Source of the DNA: Bacillota bacterium
GTDB lineage: Bacteria > Bacillota > Clostridia > Christensenellales > Aristaeellaceae
DNA length: 64,000 nucleotides
NCBI GenBank assembly: GCA_023411395.1
Contig: JAEYOV010000033.1
Span: forward strand, 1 to 64,000
Direction of reading: 5' to 3'
Shown here in pieces: positions 56,520 to 64,000 of this stretch (the first letter of the stretch is position 1; every line of letters begins with the position of its first letter). Below the pieces are notes generated by a model, which saw nothing but the letters and a program-made list of their open reading frames with translations, had not been told where the DNA came from and searched no databases. The position numbers were made by a program, and so were the translations under genes.

Positions 56520-57872
56520 TCATCCCTGATGTCCGTCAAGGCACAGTACATTTTCCACGCCATGGGTCCAGCAGAACATGTCCACCGGCTGGCAGCGTGC
56601 GATTTGGTACCCCTCCTTCACAAAAAGCGCGGCGTCCCTCGCCTGGGTAGCGGGATTGCAGCTTACGTACACCACCCGCCGCGGCCGGGCCAATGCAATG
56701 GCCTCAATGACCTTCGGCTCCACGCCCCTGCGGGGCGGGTCCAGCACAACAACGTCCGGTCTAAGCCCTTCTTCCACCAGCCTTGGCAGAAGCTCCTCCG
56801 CCTGTCCTGCCAGGAATTCAGCGTTGCCGATGCCATTTTTACGGGCGTTTTCCCTGGCATCCGCAACGGCTGCCTCCACCGATTCCAGGCCGGTGACCCG
56901 GCGCGCCTTTTTCGCCAGCAGCAGGGAGATGGTGCCGGCGCCGCAATAGATATCGGCCACGGTTTCCGTGCCTGAAAGTTCGGCAAACTCCAGCGCCGTC
57001 CGGTATAAAACCTCCGTCTGCTCCGGGTTGATCTGGAAAAAGGACAGGGGTGACAGGGAGAAGGTAAGCCCGCACAGCGTATCCTTCAGCCGCTCCTGCC
57101 CAAAGAGCACCCGGTAATTATCCCCCAGGATCACATTGCTGCGGGCGGTATGCACGCTGACGCACAAGGAGGCAAGAGAAGGGACTTCTTTTTTAAGCGC
57201 GGCCAGCAGTTCCTTTTCCCTTGGCAGCTCCCGCCCGTTGAGAACGATGACCGCCATCACCTCTCCCATCCGGGAAGATCGGGCCATCACATGGCGCACA
57301 AGCCCCGTATGGGTCTCCTCCCGGTAAGGCGGAATGCGGTATGCTTCCATCCAGCCCCTAACCGCCTTCAGCACGCCGTTGAGGCCGGGCTTTGCGATAG
57401 GGCAGGAGGCGATGTCGATGATATCGTGGCTCCGGGGCGCGTAAAACCCGATTTGAGGCTTTCCAACCTCTCCGCCCACCGGCAGCGCCGTTTTGTTGCG
57501 GTAATGCCAGGGGTCTGCCATCCCCAAAACAGGAGGGACCTCCACCTCAAGCCCGCCGATGTGCCGGAAGCAGTCCTCCACCTGGACGCGCTTGAAATGC
57601 AGCGTTTGCTCATAGGTCATGTGCTGGGCGGCACACCCGCCGCACCGGTTATATACCGGGCAGGGCGGCGCCTTACGTGCCGGGTCCGGGTTTATTACTT
57701 CCAGCAATTTGCCAAAAGCGTGCCGCTTTTGCACCTTCAATATCCGGCAGGTGATATCTTCCCCCGGCAATGCGAAGGGCACGAACAGCGCCATGCCCTC
57801 ATGAAAGCAAACGCCCTCCATTTCCGCCCCCAGCCGCTCACATCTTACCTGCACCACCTGGTTTTTTTGCAC
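56520..57872 (-). CDS. RlmD/RumA-type 23S rRNA (uracil-C5)-methyltransferase
   Basis: 450 residues from GTG 57872, preceded by GGGGAGG; an ATG at 57902 is also in frame. An N-terminal TRAM domain (QVVQVRCERLGAEMEGVC) is followed by the 4Fe-4S Cys set (CPVYNRCGGCAAQHM) and the SAM site (VADIYCGAGTISLLLA). Then come VVVLDPPRRGVEPKVIEA and the catalytic Cys in VVYVSCNPATQARD. The enzyme makes m5U in 23S rRNA (or tRNA); which uridine cannot be told by eye. Bacillota often have two or three paralogues. Confidence 0.92.
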   Translation of the reverse strand: MQKNQVVQVRCERLGAEMEGVCFHEGMALFVPFALPGEDITCRILKVQKRHAFGKLLEVINPDPARKAPPCPVYNRCGGCAAQHMTYEQTLHFKRVQVEDCFRHIGGLEVEVPPVLGMADPWHYRNKTALPVGGEVGKPQIGFYAPRSHDIIDIASCPIAKPGLNGVLKAVRGWMEAYRIPPYREETHTGLVRHVMARSSRMGEVMAVIVLNGRELPREKELLAALKKEVPSLASLCVSVHTARSNVILGDNYRVLFGQERLKDTLCGLTFSLSPLSFFQINPEQTEVLYRTALEFAELSGTETVADIYCGAGTISLLLAKKARRVTGLESVEAAVADARENARKNGIGNAEFLAGQAEELLPRLVEEGLRPDVVVLDPPRRGVEPKVIEAIALARPRRVVYVSCNPATQARDAALFVKEGYQIARCQPVDMFCWTHGVENVLCLDGHQG

Positions 57873-57960
57873 AAGAATCCTCCCCTGCTCCTCCGAACCC
57901 ATTTCCCCAGGAAACCGCCGCTTTTAGGAGCAAGGGAGGAGTGCTTACCCTATTTTCTCA

Positions 57961-59097
57961 CTATTCTCCCGTTTGTGCAAGCCGGACCAACGGGCCTGAT
58001 TGTTTGAGGAATGTCAGCGGTTCCGCTTTCTGCCATGTGATGGTCAGTCCATCGCCGGCAAGCGCATAGGTGCCCTGGAGGGCTCCCTCAGGCAGAAGGA
58101 CAGCCAGATTGCTGCCGTTGGCCATATAGGTGCCCTTTACGGCCAGGGATTCATCTTCCGGGACAAATTTTGCATAGGTACCGTCTCCAAGCAGGGTGAT
58201 TTCCCCATAGATGCCGCCTTCCATATAGCCCCAGGTGCCCACCAGCGCGGGGTCAATGGCCACGGCAGGCTGCGGCGCCGGGTCCCACCTGGTCATCGTA
58301 AGGGGGTTGCCCAATTGCGCATCCGTAAGCAGCAGCGTGCCGCCCATCAGGATATACCGGAAATCTTCTGCGGTTCCGTTGTCAAAGATTGCCTTAACGG
58401 TACTGCTGTCCAGCGTATAGGTGCCCGCCCGTTTGGGTGCGGCCTCCTGTTCGTAGGTGATTTCGATCCGGCCGTCCGGCGTCAGGGTAAGCTTTGTGAA
58501 TCCCATGGCGTCCGTACCCTGCCAGATTCCGGCCAGGCCTTGAGCAATGGGCGCGGAGGTGGGCATGGGGAGAGGTGTGGCTGCCGGTGCTTCCGTCAAT
58601 GGCGGAGCCATAGTGGCTGGAGGAGCTTCGGTAGGCATCATGGACACGGGAGAAGGCGTAACCACCGGATCATCCGGCAGCGCCGTGGGAGCCAAGGTTT
58701 GCGGCGGGAAAAACTGAGCCGGCGGCACTGTGGGCAAAGCTTCATGATAGCGGGTCAGTGTGATTGCCCCGCCCCCCTCTTCCCCCGCAAATATCAATGT
58801 GTCCCCTGTGAGCAAAAACCGGATCCTGACCGTGGTGCCGTCCGGGAGCTCGGCCTCGAATTCGCTGCCCGACACTGTAAAGGTGCCTGTCTTAACAGCA
58901 TCGTCCGGCGTATCGTATGCAATGATGATCCTTCCGTCCTCCTCAAGCGTCATAAAGAGAAGACCGTCCCCGTCCTGACCGGTCCATGTGCCAGTCAACC
59001 CTTCCGGTATCATCGGCGCATCCGGTGTGTAAGGCGGTGTTGCCTGCTGCCGTGTCATAACCATCGTATCCCCTGTATTCCAGTCCATATTTGTCAT
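57961..59097 (-). CDS. Triple beta-domain protein of unknown function (lipocalin-like/DUF5640-like modules)
   Basis: 378 residues. Three similar modules each start with G-x-x-G-x-W: GLTGTWTGQDGDGLLFMTLE (~33), GLAGIWQGTDAMGFTKLTLT (~187), and LVGTWGYMEGGIYGEITLL (~287). Each contains a G-R/T-Y...G-T-Y/F strand pattern. A Pro/Thr/Ala-rich linker (residues ~125-180) joins modules 1 and 2. Such small beta modules normally sit in exported lipoproteins, yet no signal peptide or membrane helix is visible here, and the start lies in a low-complexity N-terminus. Either the true N-terminus has been lost or the protein is cytoplasmic. Confidence 0.72.
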   Translation of the reverse strand: MTNMDWNTGDTMVMTRQQATPPYTPDAPMIPEGLTGTWTGQDGDGLLFMTLEEDGRIIIAYDTPDDAVKTGTFTVSGSEFEAELPDGTTVRIRFLLTGDTLIFAGEEGGGAITLTRYHEALPTVPPAQFFPPQTLAPTALPDDPVVTPSPVSMMPTEAPPATMAPPLTEAPAATPLPMPTSAPIAQGLAGIWQGTDAMGFTKLTLTPDGRIEITYEQEAAPKRAGTYTLDSSTVKAIFDNGTAEDFRYILMGGTLLLTDAQLGNPLTMTRWDPAPQPAVAIDPALVGTWGYMEGGIYGEITLLGDGTYAKFVPEDESLAVKGTYMANGSNLAVLLPEGALQGTYALAGDGLTITWQKAEPLTFLKQSGPLVRLAQTGE

Positions 59098-59353
59098 TGT
59101 TCCAGACGTATTTTACTGATGTGCCGGGGAAACTTATTCATGGGCGTACCGGAACAGACCACAACGGTCTCTGTTCCAGAATCTTCCCAAAGAATAGCAC
59201 AAACATACTTGCTTATAATAAGAAAAGCATCATCAAAAATACCCTTTAAAAGCCATATCAAGGGGCGGCTTTCAAAGGGTGTACAGGGGGTAAATGGAAT
59301 AATTCTTTACAGCTTTGACCCGCGGCGGCGCACCGCAGCCTTGTTCCAATTTC

Positions 59354-59899
59354 TCAGCCGGTCTCCTGCGTCTCTTTCTGCTGCCTTGTGCCGTCCGCAC
59401 CTTTCTTTTCCTGATTCCGTTCGTTATCCGGCCGGGCCGCCAGCTTTTGCGCGCACAGGCTCCGGAAGGCGGCGGCTTCGATGGCGTACTCCATGGCGGT
59501 CGCCTCAGGCGGGCGGGAGGCAAGGGTCTGAAAAACCGTTTCCTGCGTTTTGCAGAAGGCGGCGTATAACTCCTCCGTATCCTCGCCCGGGGGCGGCGAC
59601 AGGAGCTGCTTCATTTCCTCCAGCGAGGCCACCTGCTTGAGGGTGCAAAGCATCATCAATTGCGCAAGCTGCACACGGTCATATTTTTTCCCCGACGGCC
59701 GTTTTACCAGCCCGCATTTTACATAATTGTTGATCATGGAGGGCGTCAGGATGCTTCCCGTTTCGGGATACAGCGCGCGACACTGCCGCTCCATATACGT
59801 GATCACCTGATCCATGTACAGCCCCAGGTCCGGCAGCTGGTCCCAGGCCGGGGGAGCGTAAGCGGTCAGGCCAATGCCGGGAGCCTTGCGGTTTAGCAT
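59354..59899 (-). CDS. DUF1836 domain protein (MerR-like HTH)
   Basis: 181 residues from ATG 59899 with AAAGGA upstream. The domain reads WDQLPDLGLYMDQVITYMER, SILTPSMINNYVKCGLV, then KKYDRVQLAQLMMLCTLKQV, the pattern of DUF1836, a MerR-related helix-turn-helix family of Bacillota with no defined ligand. The C-terminal ~35 residues are Lys/Glu/Gln-rich and probably disordered. Likely a DNA-binding regulator. It lies divergent to the SGNH hydrolase gene. Confidence 0.9.
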   Translation of the reverse strand: MLNRKAPGIGLTAYAPPAWDQLPDLGLYMDQVITYMERQCRALYPETGSILTPSMINNYVKCGLVKRPSGKKYDRVQLAQLMMLCTLKQVASLEEMKQLLSPPPGEDTEELYAAFCKTQETVFQTLASRPPEATAMEYAIEAAAFRSLCAQKLAARPDNERNQEKKGADGTRQQKETQETG

Positions 59900-59979
59900 G
59901 ATATGATCCTTTCCCATATGGTGTGCTTACATACTACCACATCATCGAAAATTCTACAATCCTATCTATAATATCTTAC

Positions 59980-60008
59980 TTGACATTGTGACAATTATGC
60001 TTTAATCT
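59980..60008 (+). promoter_or_regulatory. Promoter of the SGNH hydrolase gene (TTGACA-N17-TAATCT)
   Basis: -35 TTGACA 59980-59985, 17-base spacer, -10 TAATCT 60003-60008, 33 bases before the start. A TTGACATTGTGACAA near-repeat covers the -35. Confidence 0.7.
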
Positions 60009-60040
60009 AGTATTGAATACCAGATCACGAAGGTGAGGGA

Positions 60041-60757
60041 ATGATTATGGACCTGTGGCCGATACATTTGTTTGGCGATTCGATCGGGAAGGGTATCCTG
60101 TTTGATGAAGGGCGCGGCCGGTACGCCATTGCAAGGGACCGGTGCGATGTGCAATTGCAGGCTGTTCTGGAGGTACCGGTAGAAAATCATGCCCGGATGG
60201 GGGCGACGGTGGAGGAAGGACTTCAGGATTTTTTGGACAGCGGGGATTTGTCCGGGACCATCGTGGCAATCGAATACGGCGGGAACGACTGCGACCTTCA
60301 CTGGGACGAGGTGGCCGCAGATCCCTCCCGGTATCATGAGGCGAAAATCCCCCTGGACAAATTCCGTGAGCTTCTGGCGGAATTTGTATCACAGGTCCGC
60401 CGAGCCAGGGCATTTCCCCTTTTGGTGACACCGCCGCCGCTGGACGCCCAGCGCTTCTTCGCCTGGGTCACCAAAGGCCTGGATGCGGATGCCGTGCTCC
60501 GCTATTTGAAGGACGTACAAAATATTTACCGCTGGCAGGAACGGTATGCAAATGCCGTAAAGGACGCTGCGCTTATCACAGGCTGTGAGGTGTTTGACCT
60601 GCGAGATGCTTTCCTTGCCCATAGGGATGTATATGACTACCTGTGTGTCGATGGCATGCACCCCAACACCAAGGGGCACGCGCTCATCTCCGAAGCGGTC
60701 ATGAGAAAGGACCGGCGGTATATGAAAGCCCCGGCGGAATGGGCTACACCGGCCTAG
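60041..60757 (+). CDS. SGNH/GDSL-type hydrolase
   Basis: 238 residues from ATG 60041 (60047 is equally possible). Block I is LFGDSIGKGIL with the nucleophile Ser, block III is IEYGGNDCD, and block V is CVDGMHPNTKGHA with the Asp-His pair. No signal peptide, so cytoplasmic. Family members remove acyl groups from lipids or carbohydrates. It ends at a strong terminator and stands alone, next to the divergent DUF1836 regulator and convergent with the GH28-like gene. Confidence 0.9.
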   Translation: MIMDLWPIHLFGDSIGKGILFDEGRGRYAIARDRCDVQLQAVLEVPVENHARMGATVEEGLQDFLDSGDLSGTIVAIEYGGNDCDLHWDEVAADPSRYHEAKIPLDKFRELLAEFVSQVRRARAFPLLVTPPPLDAQRFFAWVTKGLDADAVLRYLKDVQNIYRWQERYANAVKDAALITGCEVFDLRDAFLAHRDVYDYLCVDGMHPNTKGHALISEAVMRKDRRYMKAPAEWATPA

Positions 60758-60773
60758 GGGCATAATGTAAGCA

Positions 60774-60818
60774 GCGGGAAGGGGGATTTTTGAAAAAATC
60801 CCCCTTCCCGCTTCTTAA
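60774..60818 (+). terminator. Intrinsic terminator after the SGNH hydrolase
   Basis: GCGGGAAGGGGGATTTTT pairs with AAAAATCCCCCTTCCCGC (16-18 pairs), followed by TTCTT. Confidence 0.85.
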
Positions 60819-60875
60819 CCTCAAATGCAAATGAAAAAACAAACAGCCCATGGCCTTTCAGCAGCATATCACAAG

Positions 60876-62759
60876 CTATTGGATAATGGCATCTGCCACC
60901 TGCGCGCCGGCCGCACCCGTATTTTTCGTAAACTGAATCTTCAACGCCAAGAAGCTTTCCCCGGGCAGCGTCACGGTAACACTGTTTCCGGTGTCAGGAT
61001 CAAACGTATAGTCCTGGGAAGGCAGAATGTCGGTAAAGAAAGTTCCGTCGGCGCTGCCTGAAACGGAGAACGTTTGGGTGCGTTTGCCCCATATGGAGGC
61101 CGGGTTCAAACGCAGGACCAGGGTTTTGGGGGATGAAGGTTCGGCAAAGGAGAGCGTCAGTTCATCCTGACCATATCCCGCGCCTTCCCAGTAGGTGTTC
61201 AGGTCACCGTCCACTGCATTTGAGGCAGCGTAAGACTGGGTCTGGCCGTTGGCGGAGGCGGTAAGGCTGATCCCGGTCGGAAGGGCGGCAGGCGCTTCCT
61301 TGTTTTTGTAGGTATGCAGGTAGCCGGGATCATTGGCGGTCACAAGGCTTTGGTCCGCCTCCACCCGGATGTTTTCCCCGATCCTGTTGTTCTTGTTCAG
61401 GCGGATGTCATCAAGCGTTGTAACGCGCTTGCCCAGAATCTCCATGTTGCGGAACAATACGTCGTCAATGGTATAATCCTTGTTGAAGGCAAAGATGCGG
61501 ACAGAGGCTTCCTTGCCGCTTAAAACCTTGATGTTGTCAAACACCACGCCCCGGATGTTGCCCCGGACAGCGGATTTGGACCACTGGGACTTGGTGGTGG
61601 TCAGCTCAATGAGCAGCCTCGTGCCGTCGCCCTCGCCCATTTGAGCATCTTCCACCACGATATTTTCAAAGCGTACGTTTCTCACCAGTGCGTTGTCGCC
61701 GTTGTGCACGGACATGACGGGCTTGTGGAAGTTGTGCAGCACCGTGATATTGCGGAAGGTGATATCCTCCATCATATCCGCCCGCGTCTCATAGCCCACC
61801 TCGCAGGACTGGGCCAGGTCGGTCCAGAGCACGCAATTTTCAAAGAGGATGTTTTTCACATTGCCGTCGTAGCCCTTTACCACCAGGTTGTCATCCCAGC
61901 CCCTTACGAAGCAGTTGCGTGCCGTTACGTTCTGGCAGGACTGGGTGGTGATGCCGTCGGAGTTGGACCGGGCGGCCACGATATTGATCCCGTCAATCGT
62001 AACGGTATCGCACTTGTACAGGTTCACCGTCCAGGCGGCGGGGTCCAGGATGGTGATGCCCCCGATAAATATGTTTTTGCTATCGGTGAAGTTGATGGGC
62101 ACGATGGTATCTTCCCACCGGTCATAGCGGCTGCCGTCGATAATGCCCCGGCCCAGGATGCGCACATTTTCAACGCCCCCGGCCTGGATGTATCCCCGAA
62201 GCACGCAGCCCCCGGCCAGGTAGATGGTCTGGCCGCTCTTTGGAACAATCAGCCCCGCATCGTGCAGGCCGGGGCCGAAGTAGATCACGCCGGGGTCCTT
62301 TTTATCGGGGATATCCGTTTCCAATGCGGAAGCGAACAGGTGGAGCGCGCCTTTCACCTGGTTGTTGTAGTCCACGGTAACGGCGGCAGGTTCCCGAAGG
62401 ATGAACTGTGCGGTATCGCCCTTGATATCGGGCGTGATGCCCAGCGACAAGGGCCTTACGGTGACGGATTCCAACGAAACGCCCGGAAACTGCACCGTGA
62501 CCGATACCGGCCCGCCCATGGAGAACAGCGCCACCGGTGTTTTTGAAAGCAGCGGCCGGGAGGTCCACGTCCTCTGGTGATTCACCGCCGTATCGATGAC
62601 AGAAAGGGGCCGGCCCTCGATCCACACCTTGCAGGTTTCGCTTGGAAGTATGTTCATGGGTTGGCTGTACAGCGCCACCGGGTATCCCTCCTGGGCAAAG
62701 GATGCCGCCGGCAGTAAAAGAAGCAAAAAACACATCAGAAAAGATATGAGCTTTTTCAT
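60876..62759 (-). CDS. Secreted GH28-like beta-helix glycosidase with C-terminal F5/8-type binding domain
   Basis: 627 residues, GGGAGG upstream. Signal peptide (FLMCFLLLLLPAASFA), a beta-sandwich N-terminal domain (~25-140), then a right-handed beta-helix. This contains GVIYFGPGLHDAG, LAGGCVLRGYIQAGG, ILGRGIIDGSRYDRWED, NSDGITTQSCQNVTARNC and WDDNLVVKGY. NSDG and DD are the acid residues of GH28 polygalacturonases. Residues ~490-627 form a discoidin-like carbohydrate-binding module (SYAASNAVDGDLNTYWEGAG). It probably acts on pectin-like or related exposed glycans. It follows a GH65 gene on the same strand. Confidence 0.87.
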   Translation of the reverse strand: MKKLISFLMCFLLLLLPAASFAQEGYPVALYSQPMNILPSETCKVWIEGRPLSVIDTAVNHQRTWTSRPLLSKTPVALFSMGGPVSVTVQFPGVSLESVTVRPLSLGITPDIKGDTAQFILREPAAVTVDYNNQVKGALHLFASALETDIPDKKDPGVIYFGPGLHDAGLIVPKSGQTIYLAGGCVLRGYIQAGGVENVRILGRGIIDGSRYDRWEDTIVPINFTDSKNIFIGGITILDPAAWTVNLYKCDTVTIDGINIVAARSNSDGITTQSCQNVTARNCFVRGWDDNLVVKGYDGNVKNILFENCVLWTDLAQSCEVGYETRADMMEDITFRNITVLHNFHKPVMSVHNGDNALVRNVRFENIVVEDAQMGEGDGTRLLIELTTTKSQWSKSAVRGNIRGVVFDNIKVLSGKEASVRIFAFNKDYTIDDVLFRNMEILGKRVTTLDDIRLNKNNRIGENIRVEADQSLVTANDPGYLHTYKNKEAPAALPTGISLTASANGQTQSYAASNAVDGDLNTYWEGAGYGQDELTLSFAEPSSPKTLVLRLNPASIWGKRTQTFSVSGSADGTFFTDILPSQDYTFDPDTGNSVTVTLPGESFLALKIQFTKNTGAAGAQVADAIIQ

Positions 62760-62810
62760 CGCGAGCGCCTCCCTGAAATGTCAACAGGATGATGTTTTCC
62801 TGGAGGTGGT

Positions 62811-62848
62811 CCGGAGGAATCTCCTTTTTCAAAAGGAGGTTCCTCCGG
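62811..62848. repeat. Long intergenic hairpin between the GH65 and GH28-like genes
   Basis: CCGGAGGAA (62811-62819) pairs with TTCCTCCGG (62840-62848) and CTCCTTTT with AAAAGGAG, joined by one T/G wobble: about 18 pairs, tiny loop, no T-tract on either side. It may stabilise or separate the two messages rather than end transcription. Confidence 0.65.
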
Positions 62849-62852
62849 TGGT

Positions 62853-64000
62853 CTACTCCCGGTATTCCTCCGGTATCTGAAGCGATGCTTCTTCCTTGCC
62901 CACGGTAATCTCCCGGCCATAGGCAAGAAGCTTTACAGGACTTCCCTGAATGAGTGACAGTGTCACGGTTTCCCCAAGTACATCCACCTTGAGCGTGCTG
63001 CCGCCAACCGTCAGGCAAAAATGATAGCCGTCCCAGGCGGCGGGAATGGAGGGGGCAAGCGAGGGTATCTCCCCGTCGGTGCGTAAGCCGCCAAAGCCGA
63101 AAACGATGGTCACCCACGCGGCGGCGATGTTGGCCAGGTGAAGCCCTTCGGCTGTATTGCAGTTGTAGTTGTCCAGGTCCAGCCTTGCGGCAAAGCCGAA
63201 AAAGCGGAAAGCTTCCTGATGCCGCTTGAGTTCGCTGGCCAGGATGGCGTGGATGGAAGGAGACAGGGAGCTTTCGTGAATGCACCGGGGCTCGTAGTAG
63301 TCGTAGTTGGCGGTTTTTTCCGCCAGCGTATAATCGCCTGGATACAGGAACATGGCCATCAGCACGTCGGGCTGCTTGATCATGTCGGTTCGGTAAATGC
63401 GGTCATAGCTCCAGTGGTGGTATAAGGGAAATTCCGTGGCGGGAATGGAATGGATGTCCAGGTGAGGCAAAGTGAAATAGCCCTCGTGCTGCTCGAAGAC
63501 AAGATTCTCATCCTGCGCAAGAAGCATGGCCTTGGCGCATGCTGCCCAACCGGCACGCTCCTCATCTGTAACGGACAGTTTTCCAAAGGCGGCCGCAAAG
63601 GCCTCCGGCGCTTCCTTTTCCATTCGGTCAAGAACGTGCAATGTAAATTCAAGCGTCTTTTTGCCCATGAAATTGGTGTAATAATTGTTGTTCACCATCA
63701 GGTGGAATTCGTCCGGGCCCATGACGCCGTAATAGCCGTAGGCGGTATGATCCTGGTTCCAATTCCCCCGGGAGGCGCAATAGCGGCTGATTTCCACCAG
63801 CATCTCGATGCCTTCCCTAAATAAAAACGTGTCGTCGCCAGTCTGATGGTGGTAATTCCACACGGCATAGGCCACGGATGTGCTGGGCTGCATTTGCAGG
63901 CTGGCGTGCTGCCAGAGGGTGCAAGCTTCCTTGCCGTTCAGCGTGGCAATGGGATAGCACGCGCCCTTGCAGTCCAGTTGTTTTGCCCTCTCCCTAGCCT
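62853..64000 (-). CDS. Glycoside hydrolase family 65 phosphorylase (partial, N-terminus outside window)
   Basis: The frame is open to the right edge, so at least ~381 C-terminal residues are present. GH65 features: GACYPIATLNGKEACTLW and STSVAYAVWNYHHQTGDD, the catalytic Glu in YGVMGPDEFHLMVNNNYYTN, FPLYHHWSYDRIYRTDMIKQ, and HESSLSPSIHAILASEL with CNTAEGLHLANIAAAW. The family phosphorolyses alpha-glucosides such as maltose, trehalose, kojibiose or nigerose in the cytoplasm. The exact sugar is not readable from this part. It probably forms an operon with the GH28-like gene, 93 bases downstream. Confidence 0.92.
   Translation of the reverse strand, partial: ARERAKQLDCKGACYPIATLNGKEACTLWQHASLQMQPSTSVAYAVWNYHHQTGDDTFLFREGIEMLVEISRYCASRGNWNQDHTAYGYYGVMGPDEFHLMVNNNYYTNFMGKKTLEFTLHVLDRMEKEAPEAFAAAFGKLSVTDEERAGWAACAKAMLLAQDENLVFEQHEGYFTLPHLDIHSIPATEFPLYHHWSYDRIYRTDMIKQPDVLMAMFLYPGDYTLAEKTANYDYYEPRCIHESSLSPSIHAILASELKRHQEAFRFFGFAARLDLDNYNCNTAEGLHLANIAAAWVTIVFGFGGLRTDGEIPSLAPSIPAAWDGYHFCLTVGGSTLKVDVLGETVTLSLIQGSPVKLLAYGREITVGKEEASLQIPEEYRE

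Noticed and set aside
1..64000. CRISPR arrays, prophage or insertion sequences
   Set aside because: No regularly spaced repeats, Cas, integrase, transposase or phage structural genes were seen on either strand.

Overview
The window looks like chromosomal DNA of a GC-rich, probably spore-forming member of the Clostridia (Bacillota). Reasons seen in the sequence: strong AGGAGG-type ribosome sites with frequent TTG/GTG starts, sigma-A type promoters with 17-bp spacers, LytR-CpsA-Psr proteins, an AgrC/AgrA-like two-component pair, a YIEGIA-family protein with its small partner, a DUF1836 regulator, TelA/XpaC, and NfnAB. NfnAB is typical of anaerobes that balance ferredoxin and NADPH. No phage, transposase, CRISPR array or rRNA operon was seen. 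One tRNA (Thr, GGT) is present.

Layout. 0-6 kb: the tail of a small membrane protein, an LtaS-like membrane sulfatase, a degenerate LCP protein in an operon with a GHKL sensor kinase, the divergent LytTR regulator, and the YIEGIA pair. 6-10.3 kb: a translationally coupled four-gene operon for a molybdenum hydroxylase (Mo, FAD and 2Fe-2S subunits plus an unknown membrane protein). 10.3-13.2 kb: small genes, including a promoter/micro-ORF/terminator unit before an XRE regulator, a GNAT protein and tRNA-Thr. 13.2-16.9 kb: a candidate oriC, dnaA (not followed by dnaN), an M16 peptidase and a YkuD L,D-transpeptidase. 17-21.5 kb: a secreted parvulin foldase, an orphan zinc-binding protein coupled to a HAM1-type NTPase, and a secreted FMN-binding protein. 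21.6-26.7 kb: a promoter-terminator structured RNA with a leader peptide and a second terminator leader, then a MutS2-like ATPase without Smr domain and a three-gene ABC-2 exporter. 26.7-27.2 kb: dispersed repeats. 27.2-33.8 kb: DUF1697, DinB, a GntR-controlled ABC operon with a clear operator, MATE, AraC and GNAT genes. 33.9-36.9 kb: nfnB-nfnA and a ThuA-like gene. 37-43.5 kb: the F1Fo ATP synthase operon with a half-length delta subunit and a terminator-like hairpin in its leader. 43.5-49.1 kb: a repeat copy, a radical SAM gene, a purine PRTase, a lipase-like hydrolase and an ABC exporter. 49.4-55 kb: a VanY-like pseudoenzyme facing a probable five-gene envelope-stress operon (xpaC-telA-lemA-TPM-response regulator) whose promoter carries three 11-bp-spaced direct repeats. 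55-64 kb: a canonical LCP protein, an RlmD-type methyltransferase, a triple-repeat beta protein, DUF1836, an SGNH hydrolase, a GH28-like secreted enzyme with a C-terminal binding domain, and a GH65 phosphorylase cut by the window end.

Best candidates for something new: (1) the xpaC/telA/lemA/TPM operon ending in a response regulator that has lost its phosphoacceptor Asp, with a triple 11-bp direct repeat at the promoter and a catalytically dead VanY homologue next door; (2) the two-stage structured leader (leader peptide, long-range stem, two terminators) in front of a MutS2-like gene; (3) the ATP synthase delta subunit reduced to its C-terminal half. All assignments are from reading the sequence by eye; no searches or folding programs were run.
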